Source of the DNA: Variovorax sp. EL159 | GTDB lineage: Bacteria; Pseudomonadota; Gammaproteobacteria; Burkholderiales; Burkholderiaceae_C | DNA: 64,000 nucleotides | NCBI RefSeq assembly: GCF_900100965.1 | Contig: NZ_FMUJ01000001.1 | Coordinates: forward strand, 1,164,272 to 1,228,271 | Direction of reading: 5' to 3' | Shown: piece after piece, positions 1 to 9,944 of the stretch | How positions within the stretch are numbered: the stretch's first letter is position 1 | Layout of the letters: every line of letters begins with the position of its first letter | The notes under the pieces: generated by a model | What the model was told of the DNA's origin: nothing | Databases searched by the model: none | Seen by the model: only the letters and a program-made list of their open reading frames with translations | Program-made: the position numbers and the translations under genes

Positions 1-381
1 TCCAAGCTGGGGCAAGACGGGCACGACCGCGGTGCGAAAGTCGTCGCCACCGCCTTCGCCGACCTGGGCTTCGACGTGGACATGGGCCCGCTGTTCCAGA
101 CGCCCGAAGAATGCGCGCGGCAGGCGATTGAAAACGACGTGCACGCCGTTGGCGTGAGCACCCTCGCAGCCGGCCACAAGACGCTGGTGCCGGCGATCAT
201 CAACGAGCTCAAGAAGCAGGGCGCGGACGACATCATCGTGTTCGTCGGCGGCGTAATTCCGCGGCAGGACTACGACTTTCTCTACGAGGCCGGCGTCAAA
301 GGCATCTACGGGCCGGGCACGCCCATTCCGGCCAGCGCCAAGGACGTGCTGGAGCAGATCCGCGCGGCGGTCGCGGCCTGA
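1..381 (+). CDS. Methylmalonyl-CoA mutase, C-terminal cobalamin-binding part (5' end outside window)
   Basis: The frame is open from base 1 and ends at TGA 379-381, so only the last ~126 residues are present. They form the B12-binding domain: the DGHDRG sequence is the DxHxxG signature whose His is the lower axial cobalt ligand, followed by the Rossmann strands and a VFVGGVIP segment. The family isomerises (R)-methylmalonyl-CoA to succinyl-CoA in the cytoplasm. The downstream meaB and pccBA genes support mutase rather than another B12 enzyme such as isobutyryl-CoA mutase. Whether the upstream catalytic domain lies on the same polypeptide cannot be seen here. Confidence 0.93.
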   Translation, partial: SKLGQDGHDRGAKVVATAFADLGFDVDMGPLFQTPEECARQAIENDVHAVGVSTLAAGHKTLVPAIINELKKQGADDIIVFVGGVIPRQDYDFLYEAGVKGIYGPGTPIPASAKDVLEQIRAAVAA

Positions 382-395
382 AGAAAAGCACCGAC

Positions 396-869
396 GTGAG
401 CGATCTCTTGTCGCGGCTGTCGCTGCAGCCGGTGGATTCCGGCGATTTCGAGGACATGCTGGCCGTGCGCATCGATGCGATGCGCCCGAGCCTGGAGCGC
501 GTCGGCCGCTTCGACCTCACGCGCTCGCGTGAACGCCTGTCGGCTGGTTTCGTGGTGCCGTACATGCACCACATCGTGCTCGACGACGAGCAGCGCGTCG
601 GCTTCATCACGCTCAAGCCCGAGGACGCGGATGCGCTGCGCCTCGACCATCTGTACCTGCGCACCGGCTTCCAGGGGCGCGGCATCGGCGAATGGGCAAT
701 GCGCTGGGCCAAGGCGCAGGCGCGCGAGAAACAGCTCGACATCAAGCTCACCGCGCTCGTGCGCAGCGACGCCAACCGCTTCTATCTGCGCCACGGCTTC
801 GTGCTCGAAGGCGAAGAGGGCGTGGACCTGCACTACCGCTGGCGCGTGGCGTCGGAGGCCGCGTGCTGA
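396..869 (+). CDS. GNAT family N-acetyltransferase
   Basis: A 157-residue single-domain GNAT protein starting at GTG 396, 14 bases after the mutase stop. The acetyl-CoA pyrophosphate loop is visible as [10 protein letters not shown] (about residues 91-100), followed by the helix and the terminal FYLRHGFV strand typical of the fold. The substrate cannot be read from sequence. It sits between mutase and meaB and its stop overlaps the meaB GTG start by 7 bases, so it is almost certainly co-transcribed and may be translationally coupled. A role in acylating a propionyl-CoA pathway enzyme is possible but is only inference from position. Confidence 0.85.
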   Translation: MSDLLSRLSLQPVDSGDFEDMLAVRIDAMRPSLERVGRFDLTRSRERLSAGFVVPYMHHIVLDDEQRVGFITLKPEDADALRLDHLYLRTGFQGRGIGEWAMRWAKAQAREKQLDIKLTALVRSDANRFYLRHGFVLEGEEGVDLHYRWRVASEAAC

Positions 870-1912
870 ACAGCGTCGACGCGCTCGAACGCGCGGTCGC
901 CGATGCGCCCGGCATGGCACAGCGCCGCGCCATCGCCAAGGCGATCACGCTGCTCGAATCGACCCGCGCCGACCACCGTGCACAGGCCGACGAACTGCTG
1001 ACGGCGCTGCTGCCGCGCACCGGCCAGTCGTTTCGGCTCGGCATCTCGGGCGTGCCGGGCGTCGGCAAGTCGACCTTCATCGAAACGCTGGGCCTGCTGC
1101 TGATCGACAAGGGGCATCGCGTGGCGGTGCTCACCATCGACCCGTCGTCCACCGTCTCGGGCGGCTCCATCCTGGGCGACAAGACGCGCATGGAGCGGCT
1201 CTCGGTGCACGAGCGCGCCTACATCCGCCCCAGCCCGTCGAGCGGCACGCTCGGCGGCGTGGCCGAGAAGACGCGCGAAGCCATGCTGGTGTGCGAGGCC
1301 GCCGGCTACGACATCGTGATCGTCGAGACGGTCGGCGTGGGCCAGAGCGAGACCGCCGTGGCCGGCATGACCGACATGTTCGTGCTGATGCAGCTGCCCA
1401 ACGCCGGCGACGACCTGCAGGCGATCAAGAAGGGCGTGATGGAACTGGCCGACCTCGTGGTCATCAACAAGGCCGACATCGACAAGGACGCCGCCACGCG
1501 CGCACAGGCGCAGATCACCTCGGCGCTGCGGCTTTTCGGCCACCAGGGCAACCCCGACCACGCGCATGCCGTGCACGACGCGCACAGCGGCGTCGAGGTG
1601 CGCTTCTGGCTGCCCAAGGTGCTGCAGCTCAGCGCACTGGCGGGTACCGGCGTCGACGCATTCTGGGAGGCCGTGCTGCAGTTCAGGCAACTGCAGACGG
1701 CCAACGGCAAGCTCGCGCAGCGCCGCGAGAAGCAGGCGACCGCGTGGATGTGGGAGCGCATCGACGCAGGGCTCAAGCAGGCGTTCAGGCAGCACGCGCA
1801 GGTGCGCGAGCTGCTGCCCCAGCTCACGCAACAAGTGGCGCAAGGAACGCTGCCGGCCTCTACGGCGGCGCGCAGCCTGCTCGCCGCGGCGGCCATCACC
1901 GCCAGGCCGTGA
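863..1912 (+). CDS. meaB: Methylmalonyl-CoA mutase-associated GTPase MeaB (ArgK family)
   Basis: A 349-residue P-loop GTPase of the MeaB/ArgK family, which gates cobalamin loading and protects methylmalonyl-CoA mutase from inactivation. The Walker A motif GVPGVGKST lies at about residues 63-71. A TIDPSS switch segment, the ETVGVGQSE switch II region and the NKAD base-recognition motif follow. I chose GTG 863, which overlaps the GNAT stop and gives a family-typical length; the frame is open further upstream, but that would run through the acetyltransferase. Its position beside the mutase supports the chaperone role rather than the old ArgK kinase label. Confidence 0.93.
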   Translation: MLNSVDALERAVADAPGMAQRRAIAKAITLLESTRADHRAQADELLTALLPRTGQSFRLGISGVPGVGKSTFIETLGLLLIDKGHRVAVLTIDPSSTVSGGSILGDKTRMERLSVHERAYIRPSPSSGTLGGVAEKTREAMLVCEAAGYDIVIVETVGVGQSETAVAGMTDMFVLMQLPNAGDDLQAIKKGVMELADLVVINKADIDKDAATRAQAQITSALRLFGHQGNPDHAHAVHDAHSGVEVRFWLPKVLQLSALAGTGVDAFWEAVLQFRQLQTANGKLAQRREKQATAWMWERIDAGLKQAFRQHAQVRELLPQLTQQVAQGTLPASTAARSLLAAAAITARP

Positions 1913-1972
1913 GGCCACAAGAAACACAAGACCAAGCATCGCAATTCAGGAACACAGCTTCGGAACCACACC

Positions 1973-3517
1973 ATGCAAGAACTGATTGAACAACTCGAAA
2001 AGCGTCGCGCCCAGGCGCGCCTGGGCGGCGGGCAAAAGCGCATCGACGCGCAGCACGCCAAAGGCAAGCTCACGGCGCGCGAGCGCATCGAACTGCTGCT
2101 CGACGACAACACCTTCGAAGAGTGGGACATGTTCGTCGAGCACCGCTCGGTCGACTTCGGCATGGCCGAGCAGAAGATTCCCGGCGATGGCGTGGTCACC
2201 GGCTACGGAATGATCAACGGCCGCCTGGTGTTCGTGTTCAGCCAGGACTTCACCGTCTTCGGCGGCGCGCTCAGCGAAGCGCATGCCGAAAAAATCTGCA
2301 AGGTGATGGACCAGGCCATGAAGGTCGGTGCACCGGTCATCGGCCTGAACGACTCGGGCGGCGCGCGCATCCAGGAAGGCGTGGCGTCGCTCGGTGGCTA
2401 TGCCGACGTGTTCCAGCGCAACGTGATGGCCTCGGGCGTGGTGCCGCAGATCAGCATGGTCATGGGCCCGTGCGCGGGCGGTGCGGTGTATTCGCCGGCC
2501 ATGACCGACTTCATCTTCATGGTGAAGGACTCCAGCTACATGTTCGTCACCGGCCCCGACGTGGTGAAGACCGTGACGCACGAAAGCGTGACGGCCGAAG
2601 AACTGGGCGGCGCCATCACCCACACCACGCGCAGCGGCGTGGCCGACATGGCGTTCGAGAACGACGTCGAGGCGCTGATGATGCTGCGCCGCCTGTACAA
2701 CTACCTGCCGCTCAACAACCGCGAAAAGCCGCCGGTGCGACTGGGCAACAACGGCCAGGGCGACCCGGCCGACCGGCCCGACTACTCGCTCGACACGCTG
2801 GTGCCGGACAACCCGAACAAGCCCTACGACATCAAGGAACTGATCCTCAAGGTGGTGGACGACGGCGACTTCTTCGAGCTGCAGCCCGACTACGCGAAGA
2901 ACATCGTGATCGGCTTCGCGCGCATGGAAGGCCAGACGGTCGGCATCGTGGCCAACCAACCGCTGGTGCTGGCGGGCTGCCTGGACATCAAGAGCAGCAT
3001 CAAGGCGGCGCGCTTCGTGCGCTTTTGCGATGCGTTCAACATCCCGGTCATCACCTTTGTCGACGTGCCCGGCTTCATGCCCGGCACGGGGCAGGAGTAC
3101 GGCGGCATCATCAAGCACGGTGCCAAGCTGCTGTATGCGTACGCGGAGTGCACGGTGCCGAAGATCACCGTTATCACACGCAAGGCCTACGGCGGTGCGT
3201 ACGACGTGATGGCGTCCAAGCACCTGCGCGGTGACGTCAACCTCGCATGGCCGCGCGCCGAGATCGCGGTGATGGGCGCGAAGGGCGCGGTGGAAATCAT
3301 CTTCCGCGAAGACAAGAACGACCCCGAGAAGCTGGCAGCCCGCGAGGCCGAGTACAAGGCGCGCTTTGCCAACCCGTACGTGGCCAGCGCACGCGGCTAT
3401 ATCGACGACGTGATCCTGCCGCACGAGACGCGCAAGCGCATCTGCCGTTCGCTGGTGATGCTGCGTGAGAAGAAGCTCGAGAACCCGTGGCGCAAGCACG
3501 GCAACATCCCACTGTGA
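1973..3517 (+). CDS. pccB: Propionyl-CoA carboxylase beta subunit (carboxyltransferase)
   Basis: A 514-residue biotin-dependent carboxyltransferase that moves CO2 from carboxybiotin to propionyl-CoA to give methylmalonyl-CoA. The N-terminal acyl-CoA half carries the GGARIQEG oxyanion segment and the C-terminal half carries [15 protein letters not shown], both typical of the PccB class. The C-terminus [12 protein letters not shown] is also characteristic. Length matches the family (about 510). It starts 60 bases after meaB and 20 bases before pccA. Pairing with pccA and mutase favours propionyl-CoA as substrate, although acetyl/propionyl promiscuity cannot be excluded. Confidence 0.95.
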   Translation: MQELIEQLEKRRAQARLGGGQKRIDAQHAKGKLTARERIELLLDDNTFEEWDMFVEHRSVDFGMAEQKIPGDGVVTGYGMINGRLVFVFSQDFTVFGGALSEAHAEKICKVMDQAMKVGAPVIGLNDSGGARIQEGVASLGGYADVFQRNVMASGVVPQISMVMGPCAGGAVYSPAMTDFIFMVKDSSYMFVTGPDVVKTVTHESVTAEELGGAITHTTRSGVADMAFENDVEALMMLRRLYNYLPLNNREKPPVRLGNNGQGDPADRPDYSLDTLVPDNPNKPYDIKELILKVVDDGDFFELQPDYAKNIVIGFARMEGQTVGIVANQPLVLAGCLDIKSSIKAARFVRFCDAFNIPVITFVDVPGFMPGTGQEYGGIIKHGAKLLYAYAECTVPKITVITRKAYGGAYDVMASKHLRGDVNLAWPRAEIAVMGAKGAVEIIFREDKNDPEKLAAREAEYKARFANPYVASARGYIDDVILPHETRKRICRSLVMLREKKLENPWRKHGNIPL

Positions 3518-3537
3518 GCGGTACGGAGAAGAAGAAC

Positions 3538-5586
3538 ATGTTCAAGAAGATCCTGATCGCCAACCGCGGCGAAATCGCCTGCCGCGTCATCCAGACGGCG
3601 AAGAAGATGGGCATCCTCACCGTCGCCGTCTACTCCGACGCCGACAAGGAAGCCCGCCACGTCGAGCTGGCCGACGAGGCCGTGCACATCGGCGCAGCCC
3701 CCAGCCGCGAGAGCTATCTGCAGGCCGACCGCATCATCGCGGCCTGCAAGCAGACGGGCGCCGAGGCGGTGCATCCGGGCTACGGCTTCCTGTCGGAGAA
3801 CGAAGCCTTCGCGCGCAAGGTCGAGGAAGAGGGCATTGCCTTCATCGGCCCGAAGCACTATTCGATCGCGGCGATGGGCGACAAGATCGCCTCGAAGAAG
3901 CTCGCGAACGAAGCCAAGGTCAACACCATTCCGGGCTGGAACGACGCCATCGAGACGGCCGAGCGCGCCGTCGAGATCGCCAAGGACATCGGCTACCCCG
4001 TGATGATCAAGGCCTCGGCGGGTGGCGGCGGCAAGGGCCTGCGCGTGGCCTTCAACGACAAGGAAGCCTTCGAAGGCTTCACCTCGTGCCGCAACGAGGC
4101 GCGCAACAGCTTCGGCGACGACCGCGTGTTCATCGAGAAGTTCGTCGAGGAGCCGCGCCACATCGAGATCCAGGTGCTGGGCGATTCGCACGGCAACGTC
4201 ATCTACCTGAACGAGCGCGAATGCTCGATCCAGCGGCGCCACCAGAAGGTGATCGAAGAGGCGCCGTCGCCCTTCATCAGCGACGCCACGCGCAAGGCGA
4301 TGGGCGAGCAGGCGGTGCAGCTGGCCAAGGCCGTGAAGTACCAGAGCGCGGGCACGGTGGAGTTCGTGGTCGGCAAGGACCAGAGCTTCTACTTCCTGGA
4401 AATGAACACGCGTCTGCAGGTAGAGCATCCGGTGACCGAGTGCATCACCGGGCTTGACCTGGTCGAGTTGATGATCCGCGTGGCCGCCGGCGAAAAGCTG
4501 CCGCTGACGCAAGCCGAAGTGGAGCGCGACGGCTGGGCCATCGAGTGCCGCATCAACGCCGAAGACCCGTTCCGCAACTTCCTGCCCTCGACCGGCCGTC
4601 TGGTGAAGTTCCAGCCGCCGGCAGAGACGATGTTCGCGAGCGATACCGAGCATCTGCAAGGCGTGCGCGTGGACACCGGCGTGTACGACGGTGGCGAGAT
4701 CCCGATGTACTACGACTCGATGATCGCCAAGCTCATCGTGCACGGCAAAGACCGCCAGCATGCGATTGCCCGCATGCGCGAGGCGCTCAACGGCTTCGTG
4801 ATTCGCGGCATCAGCAGCAACATTCCGTTCCAGGAGGCGCTGCTGGCGCATACGAAGTTCGTGTCGGGCGACTTCAACACCGGCTTCATCGCCGAGCATT
4901 ACGGCAAGGGCTTCCATGCGGAAGACGTGCCGCACTCAAACCCATCGTTCCTCATCGCACTCGCCGCGTATGTGCACCGTCGTTATCGCGCGCGTGCCTC
5001 GGGCATCAGCGGGCAGCTCGAAGGCCACGGCGTGAAGGTGGGCGAGCAGTTCGTGGTGGTGGAGATGGGGCCGGAAGGCAAGCACGTGCACCACCCGGTG
5101 TCGGTGTCCGATTTCCAGGGTAAGACCGGCGCGAGCGCGGTGGCCGTGGGCGACAAGAACTACAAGATCGACAGCAGCTTTGCGCTGGGCGCGATTCGCG
5201 TGCAGGGCATCGTCAACGACAAGCCCTTCACCGCGCAGGTCGAGCGCGGCGCGGGCAAGAACCCGCTGGCGCTGCGCGTGTCGCACGATGGCACGCAGAT
5301 CGAGACGATGGTGCTGTCGCCGCTGGGTGCGCGCCTGCTGGAGCTGATGCCCTACAAGGCGCCGCCGGACCTGAGCAAGTTCCTGATGTCGCCGATGCCG
5401 GGCCTGCTGGTCGAGGTGTCGGTGCAGCCGGGGCAGCATGTGCAGGCCGGCGAGAAGCTGGCGGTCATCGAGGCGATGAAGATGGAGAACGTGCTGTTCG
5501 CCACGCAAGACGGCGTGGTCGGCAAGATTTCTGCCGCGAAGGGCGAGTCTCTCGCGGTCGATCAAATCATTCTGGAGTTCAACTGA
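3538..5586 (+). CDS. pccA: Propionyl-CoA carboxylase alpha subunit (biotin carboxylase + biotin carrier)
   Basis: A 682-residue two-function subunit. Residues ~1-450 are biotin carboxylase with [17 protein letters not shown] at the start, the glycine-rich ATP-grasp loop [10 protein letters not shown] and the [16 protein letters not shown] catalytic segment. A linker (BT) domain follows, then a C-terminal biotinyl domain with EAMKMEN; the target Lys is the 35th residue from the C-terminus, the canonical spacing. I chose ATG 3538 because family homologues begin MFKKILIAN; an in-frame codon at 3487 lies inside pccB. The TGA overlaps the bioB ATG, coupling carboxylase and cofactor synthesis. Confidence 0.96.
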   Translation: MFKKILIANRGEIACRVIQTAKKMGILTVAVYSDADKEARHVELADEAVHIGAAPSRESYLQADRIIAACKQTGAEAVHPGYGFLSENEAFARKVEEEGIAFIGPKHYSIAAMGDKIASKKLANEAKVNTIPGWNDAIETAERAVEIAKDIGYPVMIKASAGGGGKGLRVAFNDKEAFEGFTSCRNEARNSFGDDRVFIEKFVEEPRHIEIQVLGDSHGNVIYLNERECSIQRRHQKVIEEAPSPFISDATRKAMGEQAVQLAKAVKYQSAGTVEFVVGKDQSFYFLEMNTRLQVEHPVTECITGLDLVELMIRVAAGEKLPLTQAEVERDGWAIECRINAEDPFRNFLPSTGRLVKFQPPAETMFASDTEHLQGVRVDTGVYDGGEIPMYYDSMIAKLIVHGKDRQHAIARMREALNGFVIRGISSNIPFQEALLAHTKFVSGDFNTGFIAEHYGKGFHAEDVPHSNPSFLIALAAYVHRRYRARASGISGQLEGHGVKVGEQFVVVEMGPEGKHVHHPVSVSDFQGKTGASAVAVGDKNYKIDSSFALGAIRVQGIVNDKPFTAQVERGAGKNPLALRVSHDGTQIETMVLSPLGARLLELMPYKAPPDLSKFLMSPMPGLLVEVSVQPGQHVQAGEKLAVIEAMKMENVLFATQDGVVGKISAAKGESLAVDQIILEFN

Positions 5587-6620
5587 TGGGTGCCAACGAC
5601 CTGCAACAGACGATCACGCTGCACCGGCCCGCAAAAGCCGCCGCAACGCCGCAAGGCCCGTGGACGATCGAGGCGATCCAGGCGCTGCTCGACAAGCCGC
5701 TGATGGACCTGCTGTTCGAAGCGCAGACGGTGCACCGCCAGCACTTTCCCGAAGGCGACATCGAGCTGGCCACGCTGCTCTCGGTCAAGACCGGCGGCTG
5801 TCCCGAGAACTGCGGCTACTGCCCGCAGTCGGCCGAGTTCGACACCGGCGTGAAGGCGCAGAAGCTGATGGAGGTCGATGAGGTGGTGCGCGCTGCGCAG
5901 GCCGCCAAGGACGCCGGCGCCACGCGCTTCTGCATGGGCGCCGCATGGCGTGCGCCGAAGGACCGCGACGTCGAGAAGGTGGCCGTGCTGGTCGAGGCGG
6001 TGAAGGGCCTCGGCATGCAGACCTGCGCCACGCTCGGCATGCTGGAGCCGCACCACGCGCAGCAGCTCAAGGCCGCGGGCCTGGACTACTACAACCACAA
6101 CCTCGACACCGCGCCCGAGTACTACACCGACGTGGTCGACACGCGCACCTACCAGGACCGGCTCGACACGCTGGCCCACGTGCGCAGCGCGGGCATCAGC
6201 GTGTGCTGCGGCGGCATCGTCGGCATGGGCGAGGCGCCCGTGCACCGCGCGGGGCTGATCGCGCAGCTGGCCAACCTGAACCCGTATCCGGAGTCGGTGC
6301 CGATCAACAGCCTGGTGCGCGTGCCCGGCACGCCGCTGGCCGACTCGGAACCGGTCGACCCGTTCGACTTCGTGCGCATGATCGCGGTCGCGCGCATCAC
6401 GATGCCGACGGCGCGCGTGCGGCTGTCGGCGGGCCGCCAGCAGATGGGCGATGCGGTGCAGGCGCTGTGCTTCATGGCGGGCGCGAATTCGATCTTCTAC
6501 GGCGACAAGCTGTTGGTCACCGGCAACCCCGATGTGGAAGCCGACGTGCAGTTGCTGCGCAAGCTGGGCCTGCAGTCGCGCCGCACCACAACGACTGAAA
6601 CAGTGGAGGTCTGCGCATGA
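5586..6620 (+). CDS. bioB: Biotin synthase
   Basis: A 344-residue radical SAM enzyme that inserts sulfur into dethiobiotin. The CxxxCxxC cluster motif is CPENCGYC (C72, C76, C79); the conserved YNHNLDT and the RLSAGR segment near the second [2Fe-2S] cluster site are present. It starts on the TGA of pccA (TGATG). The usual bioA/F/D partners are not in the window, so biotin synthesis here is wired to its main consumer, the carboxylase just upstream. Its cluster would depend on the ISC genes at 15-20 kb. Confidence 0.96.
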   Translation: MGANDLQQTITLHRPAKAAATPQGPWTIEAIQALLDKPLMDLLFEAQTVHRQHFPEGDIELATLLSVKTGGCPENCGYCPQSAEFDTGVKAQKLMEVDEVVRAAQAAKDAGATRFCMGAAWRAPKDRDVEKVAVLVEAVKGLGMQTCATLGMLEPHHAQQLKAAGLDYYNHNLDTAPEYYTDVVDTRTYQDRLDTLAHVRSAGISVCCGGIVGMGEAPVHRAGLIAQLANLNPYPESVPINSLVRVPGTPLADSEPVDPFDFVRMIAVARITMPTARVRLSAGRQQMGDAVQALCFMAGANSIFYGDKLLVTGNPDVEADVQLLRKLGLQSRRTTTTETVEVCA

Positions 6621-7111
6621 CGGCCGCAGCTCCCGCCCGTCCGTTCAAGGTGCTGGGCATCCAGCAGATCGCCATCGGCGGCCCCGACAAGCTGCGGCTG
6701 CAGAAGCTGTGGGTCGACATGCTGGGGCTCGAGGTCACGGGCACCTTCAGGAGCGAGCGCGAGAACGTCGACGAAGACATCTGCGCGATGGGCAGCGGGC
6801 CGTTCAAGGTCGAGGTCGACCTGATGCAGCCGCTGGACCCGGAGAAGAAGCCTGCCGTGCACACCACGCCGCTCAACCACGTGGGCCTGTGGATCGACGA
6901 CCTGCCCAAGGCTGTCGAATGGCTCACCGCACAGGGCGTGCGCTTTGCGCCCGGTGGCATCCGCAAGGGCGCGGCCGGCTTCGACATCTGCTTTCTGCAT
7001 CCGAAGGCGAACGACGAGTTTCCGATCGCGGGCGAGGGCGTGCTGATCGAGATGGTGCAGGCGCCGCCCGAAGTAGTGACGGCTTTCAACGCGCTCGCTG
7101 CTACGCGTTGA
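6617..7111 (+). CDS. VOC (glyoxalase/bleomycin resistance) superfamily protein, candidate methylmalonyl-CoA epimerase
   Basis: A 164-residue protein with two paired βαβββ modules of the vicinal-oxygen-chelate fold. It overlaps the bioB stop (ATGA), so it is the last gene of the propionyl-CoA block and fills the position of the missing epimerase that converts (S)- to (R)-methylmalonyl-CoA. The second-module metal ligands are plausible: His in LNHVGLW and Glu in VLIEMVQ. However, the first-strand His expected in epimerases appears as Gln (GIQQIAIG). The fold assignment is firm; the epimerase activity is inference from operon context. Confidence 0.72.
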   Translation: MTAAAPARPFKVLGIQQIAIGGPDKLRLQKLWVDMLGLEVTGTFRSERENVDEDICAMGSGPFKVEVDLMQPLDPEKKPAVHTTPLNHVGLWIDDLPKAVEWLTAQGVRFAPGGIRKGAAGFDICFLHPKANDEFPIAGEGVLIEMVQAPPEVVTAFNALAATR

Positions 7112-7598
7112 GCACCTTCTTGATGGGCGGTTTCACGTCGGCGCGCTGAGGCGGCAGCATCGGCAGGTGCTCGCGCGCCGGGTTCAGGATGATCGAGGTC
7201 GCCGTCTCCGTGAGGATGCAGAACTTGGTGACCACCGCATCGAGGTGGCTCACGTCGATCACCGCGATCTCGAGGATCCAGCTGTCTTCGCCGGTGACGT
7301 TGTAGGCATTGATGCACTCGGGCGTTTCCTGCACCAGCGCAACCACGCGGTCGTAGTCGGCGCGGCCCACGCGGATGATCGCGCGGATGCCGTAGCCCAG
7401 CCGCGTGAGGTTGACCGTGGCGCGGTAGCCGCTGATCACACCCGCGGCTTCGAGCTTCTTCACGCGCTCGGTCACGGCCGGCTGGCTCAGGTGCACGCGG
7501 CGACCGAGTTCGGCCATCGTCAGGCGCGCGTCGTTCTGCAGTTCGGCCAGGATGCGGGTGTCGTGGGCATCCAGCGTGGGGTTCAAGGCGAAGTCCAT
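7101..7598 (-). CDS. Lrp/AsnC family transcriptional regulator
   Basis: A 165-residue regulator with an N-terminal winged helix-turn-helix ([20 protein letters not shown], about residues 28-47) and a C-terminal RAM ligand-binding domain ending in [10 protein letters not shown] clear AGGAG Shine-Dalgarno precedes ATG 7598. Its 3' end overlaps the convergent VOC gene by 11 bases. It is divergent from the EamA exporter with 116 bases between starts, the arrangement usual for Lrp proteins that control a neighbouring amino-acid exporter. Leucine or lysine-type ligands are likely for the family but not determinable here. Confidence 0.93.
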   Translation of the reverse strand: MDFALNPTLDAHDTRILAELQNDARLTMAELGRRVHLSQPAVTERVKKLEAAGVISGYRATVNLTRLGYGIRAIIRVGRADYDRVVALVQETPECINAYNVTGEDSWILEIAVIDVSHLDAVVTKFCILTETATSIILNPAREHLPMLPPQRADVKPPIKKVLNA

Positions 7599-7714
7599 GA
7601 AACTCCTTTAAATCGACGGTTTGGTGCAGGCAGAACCATGAAATCTGCATGGCCGCCGAAAGGTCGCTTTCATACCATGAGCGGCATTCCACACAAGACA
7701 AAAACACTCCCGAC

Positions 7715-8638
7715 ATGTCGACACTCGCTACCCCTGCCCATGCCGGGCCCGCGTCCGCGCGCGGCGGTTTGCCGCCTCTGCTGTGGCTTTGCCTGGCGGC
7801 CACCTGGGTGGTCTGGGGCTCGACCTATCTCGCGATCAAGTACGCGCTGATCAGTTTTCCGCCGTTCCTGCAGATGGGGTCGCGCTTTCTCGTGGCGGGC
7901 GTGCTGCTTGCGGCGTGGATGCGCTGGCGGGGCGCGCCGTGGCCGACGCGCCTGCAGTGGCGCAATGCCCTGATCGTCGGGGCGCTGATGCTCGGCGGCG
8001 GCATGGGCGGCACGGCCCACGCCGAGGTGTCGATCGGCTCGGGGCTGGTGGTGGCTTTCATCGCCGTCATTCCGTTGCTGATCGCGCTGCTGAACCTGAT
8101 CTGGGGCATCAGGCCGACGCGGCTCGAGGCGGCCGGCATTGCGTTGGGGCTGGTCGGCGTGCTGATGCTGACGCAGGGCAGCGGCTTCAAGTCGTCGCCC
8201 GAAGGGTTGATGGCGATCTGCGTGGCATGCGTCTGCTGGTCGCTCGGCAGCGTGCTGAGCCAGCGCAGCCTGCCGTTGGCGCCCGGCGCCATGGGCTTCG
8301 CGAGCGAGATGTTGTGCGGCGGCGTGGTGCTGATGGTGCTGGCCGCGGTGTCGGGCGAAACGATGGCCTGGCCGCCGCAGCCCGTGGCGGTGGCGGCGTG
8401 GATCTACCTCGTGGTGTTCGGCTCGCTGATTGCGTTCAACGCGTACATGGTGCTGCTCGCGCAGGCGCCGGCGGCACTGGCGGCGAGCTATACCTTCGTC
8501 AATCCGGTGATCGCGATGCTGCTGGGCGTGTGGATCGCCCACGAGGCGGTCTCGCGCTTCGAGTGGTACGCGGTGGGCGTCGTGCTGGCGGGGGTGCTGT
8601 TGCTGCTCTTCAAGCGAACGAAGAAGAGCGGCGCCTGA
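7715..8638 (+). CDS. EamA/DMT family transporter (probable metabolite or amino-acid exporter)
   Basis: A 307-residue inner-membrane protein with about ten hydrophobic segments arranged as two EamA repeats. The first repeat begins PPLLWLCLAATWVVWGSTYL, the WGSTY motif being typical of YedA/RhaT-type drug/metabolite transporters. It ends in a short basic tail (LLFKRTKKSGA). I chose ATG 7715; the frame is open from ATG 7649 but neither start has a strong ribosome-binding site. It is divergent from the Lrp regulator, which probably controls it. The substrate is unknown. Confidence 0.88.
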   Translation: MSTLATPAHAGPASARGGLPPLLWLCLAATWVVWGSTYLAIKYALISFPPFLQMGSRFLVAGVLLAAWMRWRGAPWPTRLQWRNALIVGALMLGGGMGGTAHAEVSIGSGLVVAFIAVIPLLIALLNLIWGIRPTRLEAAGIALGLVGVLMLTQGSGFKSSPEGLMAICVACVCWSLGSVLSQRSLPLAPGAMGFASEMLCGGVVLMVLAAVSGETMAWPPQPVAVAAWIYLVVFGSLIAFNAYMVLLAQAPAALAASYTFVNPVIAMLLGVWIAHEAVSRFEWYAVGVVLAGVLLLLFKRTKKSGA

Positions 8639-8657
8639 ACACTCGCGGCGTTCAGGT

Positions 8658-9296
8658 TCAGGTGCCCGGCCGGCGCCAGAACGCCAGCGTGGCCGCCAGC
8701 AGCCACATGCCGACGGCGCAGCCGCGGTTCAGCGCCTTGAGACCCCGGCGCGAGAGCCAGCGCACGGCCTGCGTTCCGGCGGCTGCGTAGGCCAGCATCA
8801 CGCAGGTGTCGAGCACCACGAAGATCGCGCCGAGCAGCAGGTACTGCGGGCCTTGCGGCTTCGCGATGTCGATGAACTGAGGCAGGAAGGCCGCGAAGAA
8901 CAGCACTGTCTTCGGGTTCGACAGGGCCACCATCAGGCTGCGCATGAGCGCGACGCGGCCGTGCGGGCGAATCTCGATGCTGGACTTGGCCAGCGCGGCG
9001 CCGAGGTCGGTCGCCTCGCTGCGCCAGAGCTTGATGCCCAGCCAGACGAGGTAGACGACGCCGGCCACGCGGATCGCGTTGAAGAGCATTTCCGACGCCG
9101 CGAGCAGCGAGCCCAGCCCGAGCGCGACGACCGCGATCAGCGTGACGCTGCCGAGCGACGCGCCCGCAATGCCCCAGCTCGCGCGGCGCATGCCGCCGTC
9201 GATGCCGTTGGAGAGCGCCAGCAGCATCGTCGGCCCGGGGATCACGGCCAGCGCGAGCGAAGCGACGACGTAGATGAGCAGGGTGTCGAGGGTCAT
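8658..9296 (-). CDS. LysE family translocator
   Basis: A 212-residue membrane protein of the LysE/RhtB amino-acid exporter superfamily. It shows the diagnostic VIPGPTMLLALSNG segment near the N-terminus, the LWRSE loop, the central SNPKTVLFFAAFLPQF motif, and about six membrane spans. The ATG at 9296 overlaps the stop of the upstream ferredoxin gene by 4 bases, so the two are coupled although functionally unlike. Family members export basic or small neutral amino acids; the substrate here is not resolvable. It converges on the EamA gene with only 19 bases between stops. Confidence 0.9.
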   Translation of the reverse strand: MTLDTLLIYVVASLALAVIPGPTMLLALSNGIDGGMRRASWGIAGASLGSVTLIAVVALGLGSLLAASEMLFNAIRVAGVVYLVWLGIKLWRSEATDLGAALAKSSIEIRPHGRVALMRSLMVALSNPKTVLFFAAFLPQFIDIAKPQGPQYLLLGAIFVVLDTCVMLAYAAAGTQAVRWLSRRGLKALNRGCAVGMWLLAATLAFWRRPGT

Positions 9297-9922
9297 GGCT
9301 TGGTGGCGGGTGGGCGTTGGGAGGCGGCGCGGGCACGCGCCAGTGCGGCTTCGACGATGGAGCGCTTGCGCGTGTCGGCGTCTTGCGGGGCTGCGGCTTC
9401 GGGCGCCTTTGTCTCTTCGCTGGCCGCCGCCTTGCGGTGTGCGGCGTGGAGCTTGTAGCGTTGCAGCGCTGCTTCGGCCTGCGCTTGCGACCAGGCCTGC
9501 CAGCCGCTGTGGCCCGGCGTTTCGACTTCGAGCGAAATGCAGTCGACGGGGCAGACCGGAATGCACAGCTCGCAACCCGTGCAGTGCGCCTCGATCACGG
9601 TGTGCATGCGCTTGTTGATGCCGATGATGGCGTCGGTCGGGCAGGCATCGAGGCAGAGCGTGCAGCCGATGCACCAGGCTTCATCGATGACGGCCATGGC
9701 GCGCGGGCCTTCGGTGCCGAACTGGGGATCGAGAGGCAAGGGGGCGTGGCCCGTGAGCAGCGCGAGCCGCTCGATGCCTTCGGCACCGCCCGGTGGGCAT
9801 TGGTTGATGCCCGCCTCGCCGGCGGCCACGGCCTGCGCGTAGCCAGCGCAATCCGGGTAACCGCACCGTGTGCACTGCGTTTGCGGCAGTGCGTCGTTGA
9901 TGCGTGCGGCGAGCCCGTTCAC
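9293..9922 (-). CDS. RnfB-like ferredoxin with three Cys motifs
   Basis: A 209-residue iron-sulfur protein resembling the soluble part of RnfB. An N-terminal CTRCGYPDCAGYA...CPPGG motif matches the RnfB-specific [4Fe-4S] domain, followed by two ferredoxin motifs CIGCTLCLDACP and CTGCELCIPVCP. The N-terminal membrane anchor of true RnfB is absent and no rnfACDGE genes are nearby, so it is a stand-alone form. The C-terminal ~60 residues are Ala/Glu/Lys-rich. An electron-transfer role is implied by the clusters; partners are unknown. Confidence 0.85.
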   Translation of the reverse strand: MNGLAARINDALPQTQCTRCGYPDCAGYAQAVAAGEAGINQCPPGGAEGIERLALLTGHAPLPLDPQFGTEGPRAMAVIDEAWCIGCTLCLDACPTDAIIGINKRMHTVIEAHCTGCELCIPVCPVDCISLEVETPGHSGWQAWSQAQAEAALQRYKLHAAHRKAAASEETKAPEAAAPQDADTRKRSIVEAALARARAASQRPPATKP

Positions 9923-9944
9923 TGGCGGTTGGCGTGCGCGCGTT

